In this document: positions 7,507 through 13,816 of the stretch, piece by piece | Layout of the letters: each line of letters starts with the position of its first letter | Position numbering within the stretch: the stretch's first letter is position 1 | Assembly: GCA_000433675.1 (NCBI GenBank) | Contig: FR893555.1 | Coordinates: forward strand, 1 to 19,988 | Source: Clostridium sp. CAG:433 | GTDB lineage: Bacteria; Bacillota_I; Bacilli_A; RF39; UBA660 | DNA: 19,988 nucleotides | Reading direction: 5' to 3' | Translations under genes and position numbers: made by a program | Notes under the pieces: model-generated | What the model saw: the letters and a program-made list of their open reading frames with translations, nothing else | What the model was told of the DNA's origin: nothing | Databases searched by the model: none

Positions 7507-8496
7507 TTGCTAAGCAAAGATATAGGAATAGATTTAGGAACAGCCAATGTTTTAATATACGTAAAAGGACAAGGTATTGTCATAAATGAACCAAGCGTAG
7601 TTGCAATAGAAACAGAAAGTAAAAAAGTATTAAGTGTTGGTGAAGAAGCACATCAAATGTTAGGCAGAACTCCCGGAAAAGTTCGTTCAATTAGGCCATT
7701 AAAAGATGGAGTAATCGCAGACTTTGAATTAACAGAGGCAATGCTTAATAATTTTATAAAAAAAATAAAAGTAAAAGGAGTTTTTACAAGACCTAGAATA
7801 CTTATTTGTTGTCCATCTAATATTACGCAGGTTGAAAGAAATGCAATAAGAGAAGTAGCGGAAAGTGCAGGAGCAAAAAAGGTATATGTAGAAGAAGAAC
7901 CTAAAGTTGCAGCGGTAGGTGCAGGCCTTGATATAAGTGCTCCATCTGCAAGTATGGTAATAGATATAGGTGGAGGAACAACAGATATAGCAATACTTTC
8001 ATTAGGAGATATAGTAAATAGTAAATCAATTAGAGTTGCAGGAGATTTATTTAATACAGAAATAATTAAATATGTAAAAAATAAATATAAACTATTAATT
8101 GGTGAAAGAACAAGTGAAGATGTAAAAATAAAAATAGGTACAGTATATCCTGATGCTAAAAAGGAAAAAATGCTTATTAGAGGTAGAGATATGATAACAG
8201 GTTTACCAAGTTCGATTACAATAAGCTCAAAAGAAGTAGAAGAAGCGTTACATGAATCTATACATAAAATAGTACTTGCTACAAAGTCAGTATTAGAAGA
8301 AACAATGCCAGAATTATCAGCAGATATTGTTACAAATGGGATAGTTGTAACAGGTGGTGGAGCATTATTAAATGGACTTAAAAAGTTACTAGAAGAAGAA
8401 TTAAAAGTACCAATTAAAATAGCAGATTCTCCACTTACATGTGTAGTAGATGGAACTGCGGTTATGTTAGATAATATAAAATTACTTGAAAAATAA
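7507..8496 (+). CDS. mbl: MreB/Mbl-family rod-shape actin homologue
   Basis: Cytoskeletal ATPase that forms short membrane-bound filaments and guides the cell-wall elongation machinery. The 329 residues show actin-fold motifs: DIGIDLGTANVLIYVKG (phosphate 1), RPLKDGVIADFE, RPRILICCPSNIT, EEEPKVAAVGAGLD, MVIDIGGGTTDIAILS (phosphate 2), LLIGERTSED, and VVTGGGALLNGL (adenosine). The location right after spoIIID and sequence likeness to Bacillus Mbl favour mbl over mreB. Start is TTG at 7507 with AAAGGGA seven bases upstream. A terminator overlaps its stop codon. Suggests a rod-shaped or elongating cell. Confidence 0.95.
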   Translation: MLSKDIGIDLGTANVLIYVKGQGIVINEPSVVAIETESKKVLSVGEEAHQMLGRTPGKVRSIRPLKDGVIADFELTEAMLNNFIKKIKVKGVFTRPRILICCPSNITQVERNAIREVAESAGAKKVYVEEEPKVAAVGAGLDISAPSASMVIDIGGGTTDIAILSLGDIVNSKSIRVAGDLFNTEIIKYVKNKYKLLIGERTSEDVKIKIGTVYPDAKKEKMLIRGRDMITGLPSSITISSKEVEEALHESIHKIVLATKSVLEETMPELSADIVTNGIVVTGGGALLNGLKKLLEEELKVPIKIADSPLTCVVDGTAVMLDNIKLLEK

Positions 8497-8517
8497 GTAA
8501 AATACTTATTTTTTTTC
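8490..8517 (+). terminator. Terminator overlapping the mbl stop codon
   Basis: Stem AAAATAAGTA (8490-8499) / TACTTATTTT (8503-8512), three-base loop, T tract to 8516. The stop codon TAA (8494-8496) is in the 5' arm. It closes the spoIID to mbl cluster. Confidence 0.8.
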
Positions 8518-8528
8518 ATTTATATATA

Positions 8529-8537
8529 TGTTATAAT
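8529..8537 (+). promoter_or_regulatory. Extended -10 promoter for tagO
   Basis: TGTTATAAT, perfect -10 with TGn, no clear -35. The gene's ATG is 20 bases on, so the leader is about 13 bases and consists of little more than the GTGGGTG Shine-Dalgarno. Confidence 0.7.
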
Positions 8538-8556
8538 TCTATTAGTGGGTGATAAA

Positions 8557-9666
8557 ATGAGTAGTAATTTATTAGATAACCTAAGAATAATTGCAATCGT
8601 TTTTTTGTTTGTTGCGTGTTTAGTACCATTCATAAAAAAACTTGCTTTATATATAGGTGCTGTTGATATCCCTGGTGGAAGACATATCCACAGTAAAATA
8701 ATGCCAAAACTTGGTGGACTTGCTATATTCACAGGATTTTTATTAGGATATATGCTTTTCTGTAATCAGACACCACAAATGATTTCAATATTAATAGGTG
8801 GATTTATAATATTAGTATTTGGATTATTTGATGATATAAAAAGACTTCCAGCATCTGTTCAATTTATTGGTCAAATCGCAAGTGCTGTAGTAGTAGTCTT
8901 TTATGGTAATATAGTAATGCAAGATGTATCTGCATATGGAATATATTTAAATTTTGGTGCATTTGCGCCATATCTAACTATTATCTTTATAGTAGCACTT
9001 ATGAATTGCTTAAACTTTATAGATGGGTTAGATGGTCTTGCAGGTGGAATTGCAACAATATTTTTTGTAACTATTTCAATAATTATAAACTATACAGGAA
9101 TATATAATGGATTAGATGCATCATTATCATTAATAATGGTAGGTGCAACATTAGGATTCTTAGTACATAACTTTCATCCAGCTAAAATATTCTTAGGAAA
9201 TAGTGGATCAATGTTCTTAGGATATATGATCGCAGTAATATCATTACTTGGATTTAAGAATGTAACAATAACATCAGTAATAGTACCATTACTTATATTA
9301 GCAGTACCAATACTTGATACATTCTTCGCAATAGTAAGAAGAATAATAAAGGGTCAATCACCAACTCAAGGTGATAAGAAACATATACATCATCAATTGC
9401 TTCAAATGACATCTAGTCAAGTAAAAACAGTACTTATAATATATTTAGTAGATATATTATTCTCATGTGCATCAATAATATATGTAATAAAAAATGCAAA
9501 ACTAGGTCAAATAATATATGCAATTCTAGTTGTTATCGTACTATGGTTTGTACTTACAACGGATATAGTATTTGATAGAAAGACGATAAAAGATGATATA
9601 ATTCATAAAGTTAATAAAAAAAATAAAGAAGAAAAAGAAATAATAGAAAAAAGTGGGGAAAAATAG
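8557..9666 (+). CDS. tagO: Undecaprenyl-phosphate GlcNAc-1-phosphate transferase (TagO/WecA family)
   Basis: An integral membrane enzyme that puts GlcNAc-1-P on undecaprenyl phosphate, the first step of wall teichoic acid or other secondary wall polymers. The 369 residues contain about ten membrane segments and the family motifs: PGGRHIHSKIMPKLGG, FGLFDDIKRLPA (DD, metal/substrate), NCLNFIDGLDGLAGG, KIFLGNSGSMFLGY, and the WecA/TagO-type GDKKHIHHQLL rather than the MraY-type histidine motif. That last motif separates it from mraY. The charged tail is cytoplasmic. ATG 8557 is chosen over the in-frame GTG 8545, which is in the Shine-Dalgarno. It stands alone between two terminators, so other polymer genes must lie elsewhere. 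Confidence 0.92.
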   Translation: MSSNLLDNLRIIAIVFLFVACLVPFIKKLALYIGAVDIPGGRHIHSKIMPKLGGLAIFTGFLLGYMLFCNQTPQMISILIGGFIILVFGLFDDIKRLPASVQFIGQIASAVVVVFYGNIVMQDVSAYGIYLNFGAFAPYLTIIFIVALMNCLNFIDGLDGLAGGIATIFFVTISIIINYTGIYNGLDASLSLIMVGATLGFLVHNFHPAKIFLGNSGSMFLGYMIAVISLLGFKNVTITSVIVPLLILAVPILDTFFAIVRRIIKGQSPTQGDKKHIHHQLLQMTSSQVKTVLIIYLVDILFSCASIIYVIKNAKLGQIIYAILVVIVLWFVLTTDIVFDRKTIKDDIIHKVNKKNKEEKEIIEKSGEK

Positions 9667-9686
9667 TGATTTTTTCCTATTTTTTT
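9657..9686 (+). terminator. Terminator at the tagO stop codon
   Basis: GGAAAAAT (9657-9664) can pair with ATTTTTTCC (9669-9677) with one bulged base; T tract at 9680-9686. The TAG stop (9664-9666) lies at the loop edge. Confidence 0.6.
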
Positions 9687-9712
9687 ATGTTTTTCAAAAA
9701 AATTGAAAAATA

Positions 9713-9721
9713 TGGTATAAT
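9713..9721 (+). promoter_or_regulatory. Extended -10 promoter for the agr-like regulator-kinase unit
   Basis: TGGTATAAT with TGn extension, 20 bases before the regulator ATG. Just upstream is an AT-only inverted repeat (TTTTTCAA 9690-9697, TTGAAAAA 9703-9710). No -35 of note. Confidence 0.6.
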
Positions 9722-9741
9722 TGGAAAGTGTTGGAGGAAAA

Positions 9742-10176
9742 ATGATAAATTTTGTAGTATGTGAAGATAATAAAATAATTTTACAAAGAAATATTGATAT
9801 TATTAATAGGGTAATGTTTAAGAATAATATCAATTATAGGGTTTATTCTTTTAGTAATTATTGTGATGATTTAAAAAAGTTAATTAAATCAGATATAGGT
9901 AAAAAAATATATATTCTGGATATAGAACTTGAAGATGTATCAGGTATAGATATTGCAATTAATATAAGAGAAAAAGACTTAAATAGTTTTATAATTATTT
10001 CAACATCTTATGTTGACTATTTACCATATACGTTAAAATCAAAATTGATGCTGTTTGATTTTGTATCAAAATTTGATGATTATGAAAAAAATCTTACCTC
10101 CGTATTAAATAGAGCACTAAATTCATATAATGGCGAAATCAAAGATGATGTAACTAAAAAAGAAGGAGTGATGTAA
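9742..10176 (+). CDS. AgrA-like response regulator, receiver domain only
   Basis: A 144-residue protein that aligns with the receiver half of AgrA: MINFVVCEDN with the Glu8-Asp9 acidic pair, YILDIELEDVSG with phosphoacceptor Asp60, IIISTSYVDYL with the switch Ser/Thr, and FDFVSK with Lys110. AgrA-type regulators carry a LytTR DNA-binding domain of about 100 residues after this; here the protein ends at residue 144. The stop is followed at once by the next gene, whose Shine-Dalgarno (GAAGGAG) overlaps this gene's last codons, so the short form looks like the settled gene structure rather than a recent frameshift. Start: GGAGG places it at ATG 9742, not the in-frame TTG at 9721, which is in the -10. 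Likely partner: the kinase just downstream. How it gives output without a DNA-binding domain is not visible. Confidence 0.88.
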   Translation: MINFVVCEDNKIILQRNIDIINRVMFKNNINYRVYSFSNYCDDLKKLIKSDIGKKIYILDIELEDVSGIDIAINIREKDLNSFIIISTSYVDYLPYTLKSKLMLFDFVSKFDDYEKNLTSVLNRALNSYNGEIKDDVTKKEGVM

Positions 10177-10177
10177 T

Positions 10178-10564
10178 ATGAATTTATTAAATCTAATTTT
10201 AAGTGCAGTATTATCAGGTATTATGTCATATGTGGCAATAGTAAATATATCTGGCAAAACTAAGAATTTAAAAAGCTTTATATCTTATTTATTAATATTT
10301 TTACCGTTATTATTTATTCCTTATATATTTTTCTCTGATGTTACAAAATTGATATTAAGCATTTTATTTATAATTATTTCTTTATATTTTTCAATATTTA
10401 AAAAGGATATTTCTAATTCTGTGTATTATACAATTGTTTATGAGTTGCTTGTATTTATATGTGAAATTATAATATCAGTTGTATTTGTTTCTATTTTTAA
10501 AATTAATATATCAGGTTATGAAAAATTTCAGTTTTCATTATTTTCTCTATATGTAATTGTTTAA
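10178..10564 (+). CDS. Membrane sensor half of a split AgrC-like kinase
   Basis: A 128-residue, almost wholly hydrophobic protein with four clear membrane segments (about 3-22, 34-52, 55-74, 82-107) and the start of a fifth at the C-terminus. It has no other domain. The start ATG follows GAAGGAG and lies 1 base after the regulator stop. Its stop (10562-10564) overlaps the ATG of the next frame as TAATG, with no Shine-Dalgarno for the second gene. Both reading frames are hydrophobic across 10522-10564, and 128 plus 301 residues is about the length of a normal AgrC (near 430). The simplest reading is one ancestral AgrC-like gene split by a one-base deletion in a T-rich run at about 10522-10564. 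A translationally coupled two-subunit sensor or an assembly error are alternatives. Confidence 0.75.
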   Translation: MNLLNLILSAVLSGIMSYVAIVNISGKTKNLKSFISYLLIFLPLLFIPYIFFSDVTKLILSILFIIISLYFSIFKKDISNSVYYTIVYELLVFICEIIISVVFVSIFKINISGYEKFQFSLFSLYVIV

Positions 10565-11469
10565 TGGTATATTTACTATCGAAAATAAAAGTTTTAAATA
10601 AAAGTATTCAAAAACTAAATTTGATAATATCAAAAAATCAAAAAGATTGGGTATATATTATAATCATAATAATTTTATTGTCATTTTTGATAGTATTTAA
10701 TAAAAATAATCTAGGATCAGGTATAAATTATTATATAAATGCTGGAATGGTAATATTTATTATAGCTTCATTTGTTTATGTTATTTATAATAAATTTCAA
10801 ATGCAAGCTATTGAAGATAAATATAATGAATCAATGGAATATGTACTAAGATATGAAAAGATTATAAATGAACAGGGTAAGAAAAATCACGAGTATAATA
10901 ACCAATTGATGGTTATAAAAGGTTATATAAATAAGCCTGAAAGACTTTCAGAATATTTAGATGAAGTTATTGGTGAGCATAAAACTGGTCAAAATTATAC
11001 AGTTAAACAATTAGGTTTCTTACCAGATGGTGGTGTAAAAGGTTTGCTTTATCATAAATTAAGTAAAATGGAAGATAATAATATAAAATATTATTTATAT
11101 GTAGATCAAAATTTAAAAGATAAAGATATAGAAAGTTTTGATTTGAAAACATATCGTGACTTAACAAAATTATTAGGTGTATTTTTAGATAATGCTATTG
11201 ATGCAGCTCTAAAGTCAGAAGAAAAAGAGATAGAGGTTGAACTAAAGGATAAAGATGATTGTCTTCTATTAACTATTTCAAACACATATGATAAAAACAC
11301 AGATATAAATAAAGTAGGTAAATCGGGATTTACAACAAAAGGTGTTGGTCATGGATTTGGTCTTTCAATAGTAAAAGATATTGCTAAAACAAATTCTGAA
11401 ATAGAAACATTTAGTTCTAAAGAAAGTGATAAATTTATACAAACTGCAATGATATATTTTAAAAAATAA
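10564..11469 (+). CDS. AgrC-like sensor histidine kinase, kinase half (GHKL ATPase)
   Basis: A 301-residue protein with two membrane segments (about 30-45 and 59-76), a linker helix, and a kinase of the AgrC/HPK10 type. The H-box is KKNHEYNNQL with the phosphorylated His109; the N-box is GVFLDNAIDAALKS (Asn210); the G-box is GVGHGFGLSIVKDIA (259-274) after KSGFTTKG. All catalytic elements look intact. It should autophosphorylate and pass phosphate to the upstream receiver. It lacks the first membrane helices of AgrC, which lie in the preceding frame (overlap of 1 base, no own Shine-Dalgarno). A terminator overlaps its stop. Expression would need stop-start coupling, frameshifting, or a start further in. 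Confidence 0.85.
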   Translation: MVYLLSKIKVLNKSIQKLNLIISKNQKDWVYIIIIIILLSFLIVFNKNNLGSGINYYINAGMVIFIIASFVYVIYNKFQMQAIEDKYNESMEYVLRYEKIINEQGKKNHEYNNQLMVIKGYINKPERLSEYLDEVIGEHKTGQNYTVKQLGFLPDGGVKGLLYHKLSKMEDNNIKYYLYVDQNLKDKDIESFDLKTYRDLTKLLGVFLDNAIDAALKSEEKEIEVELKDKDDCLLLTISNTYDKNTDINKVGKSGFTTKGVGHGFGLSIVKDIAKTNSEIETFSSKESDKFIQTAMIYFKK

Positions 11470-11498
11470 AAGCTCTCACATTTTTGAGAACTTTTTTT
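11468..11498 (+). terminator. Terminator between converging agr-like units
   Basis: AAAAGCTCTCA (11468-11478) pairs with TGAGAACTTTT (11485-11495) with one mismatch, T tract to 11498. It ends the kinase transcript just before the convergent agrD stop at 11504. The A-rich 5' side could give some function on the other strand. Confidence 0.8.
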
Positions 11499-11503
11499 AA
11501 TAA

Positions 11504-11626
11504 TTAATCAATAAGAGATTTTGGCATTTCTGGTTCATCTAATAAAGCTAGGAAACATCCAGTAGTAGCAACTGTACCAAGAATAGCACCTACTGCAGAT
11601 AAAGCAATAGCTAAAACTTTTTTCAT
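11504..11626 (-). CDS. agrD: AgrD-type cyclic lactone autoinducer precursor peptide
   Basis: A 40-residue peptide. Its N-terminus is a basic and hydrophobic, signal-like helix (MKKVLAIALSAVGAILGTVA). The core TTGCFLALL follows, and the C-terminal recognition tail is DEPEMPKSLID. That tail and a Cys shortly before it are the marks of AgrD precursors, in which AgrB cuts near the acidic tail and closes a (thio)lactone between Cys and the new C-terminus. Cys24 lies five residues before the DEPE, one more than in Staphylococcus, so the ring is either CFLAL or CFLALL. AAGGAGG lies eight bases before the ATG. It is 27 bases downstream of agrB in the same operon. Confidence 0.92.
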   Translation of the reverse strand: MKKVLAIALSAVGAILGTVATTGCFLALLDEPEMPKSLID

Positions 11627-11653
11627 AAGATTTCCTCCTTAATCTATGGTTAA

Positions 11654-12256
11654 TTATTTAACCTCGTAAGTTTTGTAATTATTATAACTAACTCCAAATA
11701 TCTTATATGTTATAGGAAGCATTATAATAATTTGTATAACTATTGCAAATATGAAACAATTACTAAGTGTATTATCTTTAATTACAATAGCTATAGTCAT
11801 ATATATTATTGAAATTATTATTGATAATATTTTATAAATTTTTCTTTTCTTTTTATTTATAAGCGGTCTTTTTTCTGTATCCGCAGGAGCAAATATTCCA
11901 ATTAATACAGTAAGTGGTATAAATAGAATTACTTTTACAATTAATGGTATTGTAAGTTTAATGCATATTATTGGAAATAATATAAAGAATAGTGTTGATG
12001 ATATAAGACAATCAATACTTCTTTTTGCATGTACTCCAAATGCTGTAAGTCTAATACCATTAAATATAAGTATTAATAATAAAGTTTCTTTCCATATACC
12101 TAATATTATTGAAACAATTATAATGAAAATTAATTTTGTTATTGTAAGATATAATCCTTCCAACCCATATTTGATTTTATCAATATCTCTTTGTGATAAA
12201 TCTTTGTTATATGTTGTTACAAGTTCCATACATTTATTTATAATTAATTTTTTCAT
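11654..12256 (-). CDS. agrB: AgrB-like peptide-processing membrane endopeptidase
   Basis: A 200-residue integral membrane cysteine protease that cuts the AgrD tail and helps cyclise and export the peptide. The catalytic pair is in place: AFGVHAKRSIDC, with His76 and Cys83 seven residues apart as in Staphylococcus (His77/Cys84), after a conserved Arg69. A later APADTEKRPL matches the conserved loop of the family. Several hydrophobic segments follow (about 40-70, 85-125, 143-195). AAGGAG precedes the ATG. The order agrB then agrD matches Staphylococcus, but kinase and regulator are on the opposite strand, convergent. Confidence 0.94.
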   Translation of the reverse strand: MKKLIINKCMELVTTYNKDLSQRDIDKIKYGLEGLYLTITKLIFIIIVSIILGIWKETLLLILIFNGIRLTAFGVHAKRSIDCLISSTLFFILFPIICIKLTIPLIVKVILFIPLTVLIGIFAPADTEKRPLINKKKRKIYKILSIIISIIYMTIAIVIKDNTLSNCFIFAIVIQIIIMLPITYKIFGVSYNNYKTYEVK

Positions 12257-12273
12257 AACTACTCCTTGTCAAC

Positions 12274-12294
12274 ATATTATCACCAATGATAATA
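12274..12294 (-). promoter_or_regulatory. agrBD promoter -10 overlapped by a palindrome
   Basis: On the minus strand TGATAATAT (12282-12274) is an extended -10 for agrB, 18 bases before the ATG. It is overlapped by a perfect 8-base inverted repeat, TATTATCA (12275-12282) and TGATAATA (12287-12294), with a 4-base spacer. This could be an operator or an mRNA-end hairpin. Confidence 0.5.
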
Positions 12295-12484
12295 ATTTTA
12301 TAAAATATTAAAAAAATAAAAAAATATTGAACTTTTAACTTGAAATAGTAAAAAAAATTTATAAAATTTGCGAAAAAAGTTGAAAAAAATCTAATTTTGT
12401 CGAGATTTAGTTTTTGTATGTATATTAATGATAAAATAAGACTGTTGACCGCAATTTTTGTCGAATTTTTGGGTACGCTTTTCC

Positions 12485-12514
12485 TTGAATGTCACGTATA
12501 TATAGCGGTATCAT
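12485..12514 (+). promoter_or_regulatory. Candidate promoter for cspA
   Basis: TTGAAT (12485-12490), 18-base spacer, TATCAT (12509-12514), then AAGGAGGA before the start. A second -35-like TTGACC at 12445 has no partner -10. Confidence 0.4.
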
Positions 12515-12544
12515 AAATATAGACATAAGAAGGAGGAATATATG

Positions 12545-12772
12545 ATGTCAAAAGGAATAATTAAATGGTTTAATAATGAGAAAGGATATGGATTTATAAA
12601 TGGTTCAGCAGATGAAGATATATTTGTTCACTATACATCTATAAAACAAGATGGATACAAAACTTTGTCTGAAGGTCAAGTTGTTGAATTTAATTTAATA
12701 AAAACTGATAAAGGTTTACAGGCTACAGATGTAAAAACTGTAAACGAAAAAGAATTAACTGCTATATTATAG
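12545..12772 (+). CDS. cspA: Cold-shock-domain protein (CspA family)
   Basis: A 75-residue single cold shock domain that binds single-stranded RNA/DNA and melts mRNA structure. Both motifs are present: NEKGYGFI (RNP1) and DIFVHYTSI (RNP2), after the opening GIIKWFNN. Two ATGs are adjacent (12542 and 12545); the second gives the usual family start (Met three residues before the Gly) and better spacing to AAGGAGGA, though the first cannot be excluded. It has its own promoter and terminator. It is divergent from agrBD. Confidence 0.95.
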   Translation: MSKGIIKWFNNEKGYGFINGSADEDIFVHYTSIKQDGYKTLSEGQVVEFNLIKTDKGLQATDVKTVNEKELTAIL

Positions 12773-12782
12773 TGGTTTTTTT
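12757..12782 (+). terminator. Terminator overlapping the cspA stop codon
   Basis: AACTGCTAT (12757-12765) pairs with ATAGTGGTT (12769-12777) with two G-U pairs, loop ATT, T tract to 12782. The TAG stop (12770-12772) lies in the 3' arm. Confidence 0.7.
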
Positions 12783-12790
12783 AAAATTTA

Positions 12791-12799
12791 TGTTATAAT
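12791..12799 (+). promoter_or_regulatory. Extended -10 promoter for hpf
   Basis: TGTTATAAT, immediately after the cspA terminator; the hpf ATG is 21 bases on. No clear -35. Confidence 0.7.
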
Positions 12800-12820
12800 T
12801 TTTAAAAGGAGATGATATGA

Positions 12821-13348
12821 ATGAAATATATTATTAGAAGTGCAAAAATGGAAAATACAGATGCAATCAAAGAATATATTGAAAACAAATTAGCAAGACT
12901 TGATAAATATTTTCAAGACTCAGATGAAATTGAAGCCAATGTTTTAACAAAGGTGAATGGTAAAAAGCAAACAATTGAGGTTACAATTCCTACAAAGCAT
13001 TTTACACTTAGAAATGAAGAAACAAACGAGGATTTATATGCCGCAATTGATAAGATTGTTGATAAATTAGAAAGACAAATAAGAAAAAATAAAGAAAAGA
13101 TAAATAAGAAAGTTAATAAAACTTTAATAAATGATTTTGAATATGATTTAGTAGATGAATTATCAGAAGAAGAAAAAGTTGTAAAGAGAAAGAATGTTGA
13201 ATTAAAACCTATAGATGAGGAAGAAGCAATAATTCAAATGGAAATGTTAGGTCATTCATTCTTTGTATATAAAGATGTAAGCACAAATGAAGTTTGCGTA
13301 TTATACAAAAGAAAAAATGGAAATTATGGAATAATAGAAACTAAATAA
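12821..13348 (+). CDS. hpf: Ribosome hibernation promoting factor, long form
   Basis: A 175-residue protein. The N-terminal S30AE domain (about 1-95; KYIIRSAKMENTDAIKEYIE, then a basic helix KLERQIRKNKEKINKK) binds the 30S decoding region. An acidic linker follows, then the C-terminal dimerisation domain (about 118-175; KPIDEEEAIIQMEMLGHSFF, ending KRKNGNYGIIE). The long form by itself drives 100S ribosome dimers in Firmicutes. ATG 12821 follows AAGGAGATGAT; two nearer ATGs are out of frame or hit a stop at once. One-gene transcript with own extended -10 and terminator. Confidence 0.96.
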   Translation: MKYIIRSAKMENTDAIKEYIENKLARLDKYFQDSDEIEANVLTKVNGKKQTIEVTIPTKHFTLRNEETNEDLYAAIDKIVDKLERQIRKNKEKINKKVNKTLINDFEYDLVDELSEEEKVVKRKNVELKPIDEEEAIIQMEMLGHSFFVYKDVSTNEVCVLYKRKNGNYGIIETK

Positions 13349-13355
13349 TTGTAAG

Positions 13356-13384
13356 AATACCAGTTTATTGGTATTTTTATTTTG
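13356..13384 (+). terminator. hpf terminator
   Basis: AATACCA (13356-13362) / TGGTATT (13369-13375), six-base loop, T-rich tail. Confidence 0.75.
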
Positions 13385-13409
13385 ATTTTTTTTAAAAATG
13401 TGTTATTAT
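13382..13409 (+). promoter_or_regulatory. Promoter for mrnC-rlmB-sigH
   Basis: TTGATT (13382-13387), 16 bases, TATTAT (13404-13409) with TGT before it (TGTTATTAT). It drives a tightly packed three-gene operon. Confidence 0.65.
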
Positions 13410-13432
13410 ATGGCTATATGCGAGGGATAAAA

Positions 13433-13816
13433 GTGAATATAGAGAGCACAAATAGTTTGGTTTTAGCTTATTTAGGAGATAGTGTATATGAACTTTTAAT
13501 AAGAGAATACTTTATTAAACAAAATATTAGTAAAGTAAATACTCTTCAAAGCAAGGTAACAAAATATGTATCTGCTAAAGGACAAGCTAAAATAATTAAT
13601 TATTTAATTGACAATGAATATTTAAAGGAAGATGAACTTATAGAGGTAAAAAGAGGAAGAAATGCAAAAGTGTATTCTCATCCAAAAAATACCGATATAG
13701 TAACTTATAAATGGGCAACTGCTTTTGAGTGTTTATTTGGATATTTGTATTTAAAGGAAGATAAAACAAGAATAGATGAGTTAATGAAAATAATAATAGG
13801 AGAAGAGATATGTTAG
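13433..13816 (+). CDS. mrnC: Mini-ribonuclease III (23S rRNA maturation)
   Basis: A 127-residue dimeric RNase III-like catalytic domain without dsRNA-binding domain; it trims the ends of 23S rRNA precursor with L3. Motifs: LVLAYLGDSVYELLIREYF (catalytic Asp and Glu), VKRGRNAKVYSHPKNTD, and WATAFECLFGYLYLKED near the C-terminus. Start is GTG 13433 after GAGGGAT; an upstream in-frame ATG at 13418 lacks a Shine-Dalgarno and sits in the promoter region. It overlaps rlmB by 7 bases. The mrnC-rlmB-sigH order is standard in Firmicutes. Confidence 0.94.
   Translation: MNIESTNSLVLAYLGDSVYELLIREYFIKQNISKVNTLQSKVTKYVSAKGQAKIINYLIDNEYLKEDELIEVKRGRNAKVYSHPKNTDIVTYKWATAFECLFGYLYLKEDKTRIDELMKIIIGEEIC

Larger units (their letters stand above)
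12257..12544. other. Divergent intergenic region between agrB and cspA
   Basis: About 285 bases without a gene. Besides the two promoters it holds TTGAACTTTTAACTTGAA (12327-12344) and a repeated motif AATTTTGTCGA (12393-12403) / AATTTTTGTCGA (12453-12464) 60 bases apart. GTCGA is rare in DNA this AT-rich. No ORF or RNA gene is evident. Confidence 0.6.

Noticed and set aside
7653..8519. Long reverse-strand ORF opposite mbl, and similar long frames opposite other genes
   Set aside because: They mirror strongly conserved genes, lack Shine-Dalgarno sites and show composition expected of antisense frames.
11961..12311. Plus-strand ORF opposite agrB
   Set aside because: agrB on the minus strand has catalytic motifs, a Shine-Dalgarno and agrD beside it; the plus frame has none of these.
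12327..12344. LytTR (AgrA) binding repeats near agrB
   Set aside because: Half-sites are 8-13 bases apart, not about 21, and only one partly fits the AgrA consensus; the local regulator also lacks LytTR.
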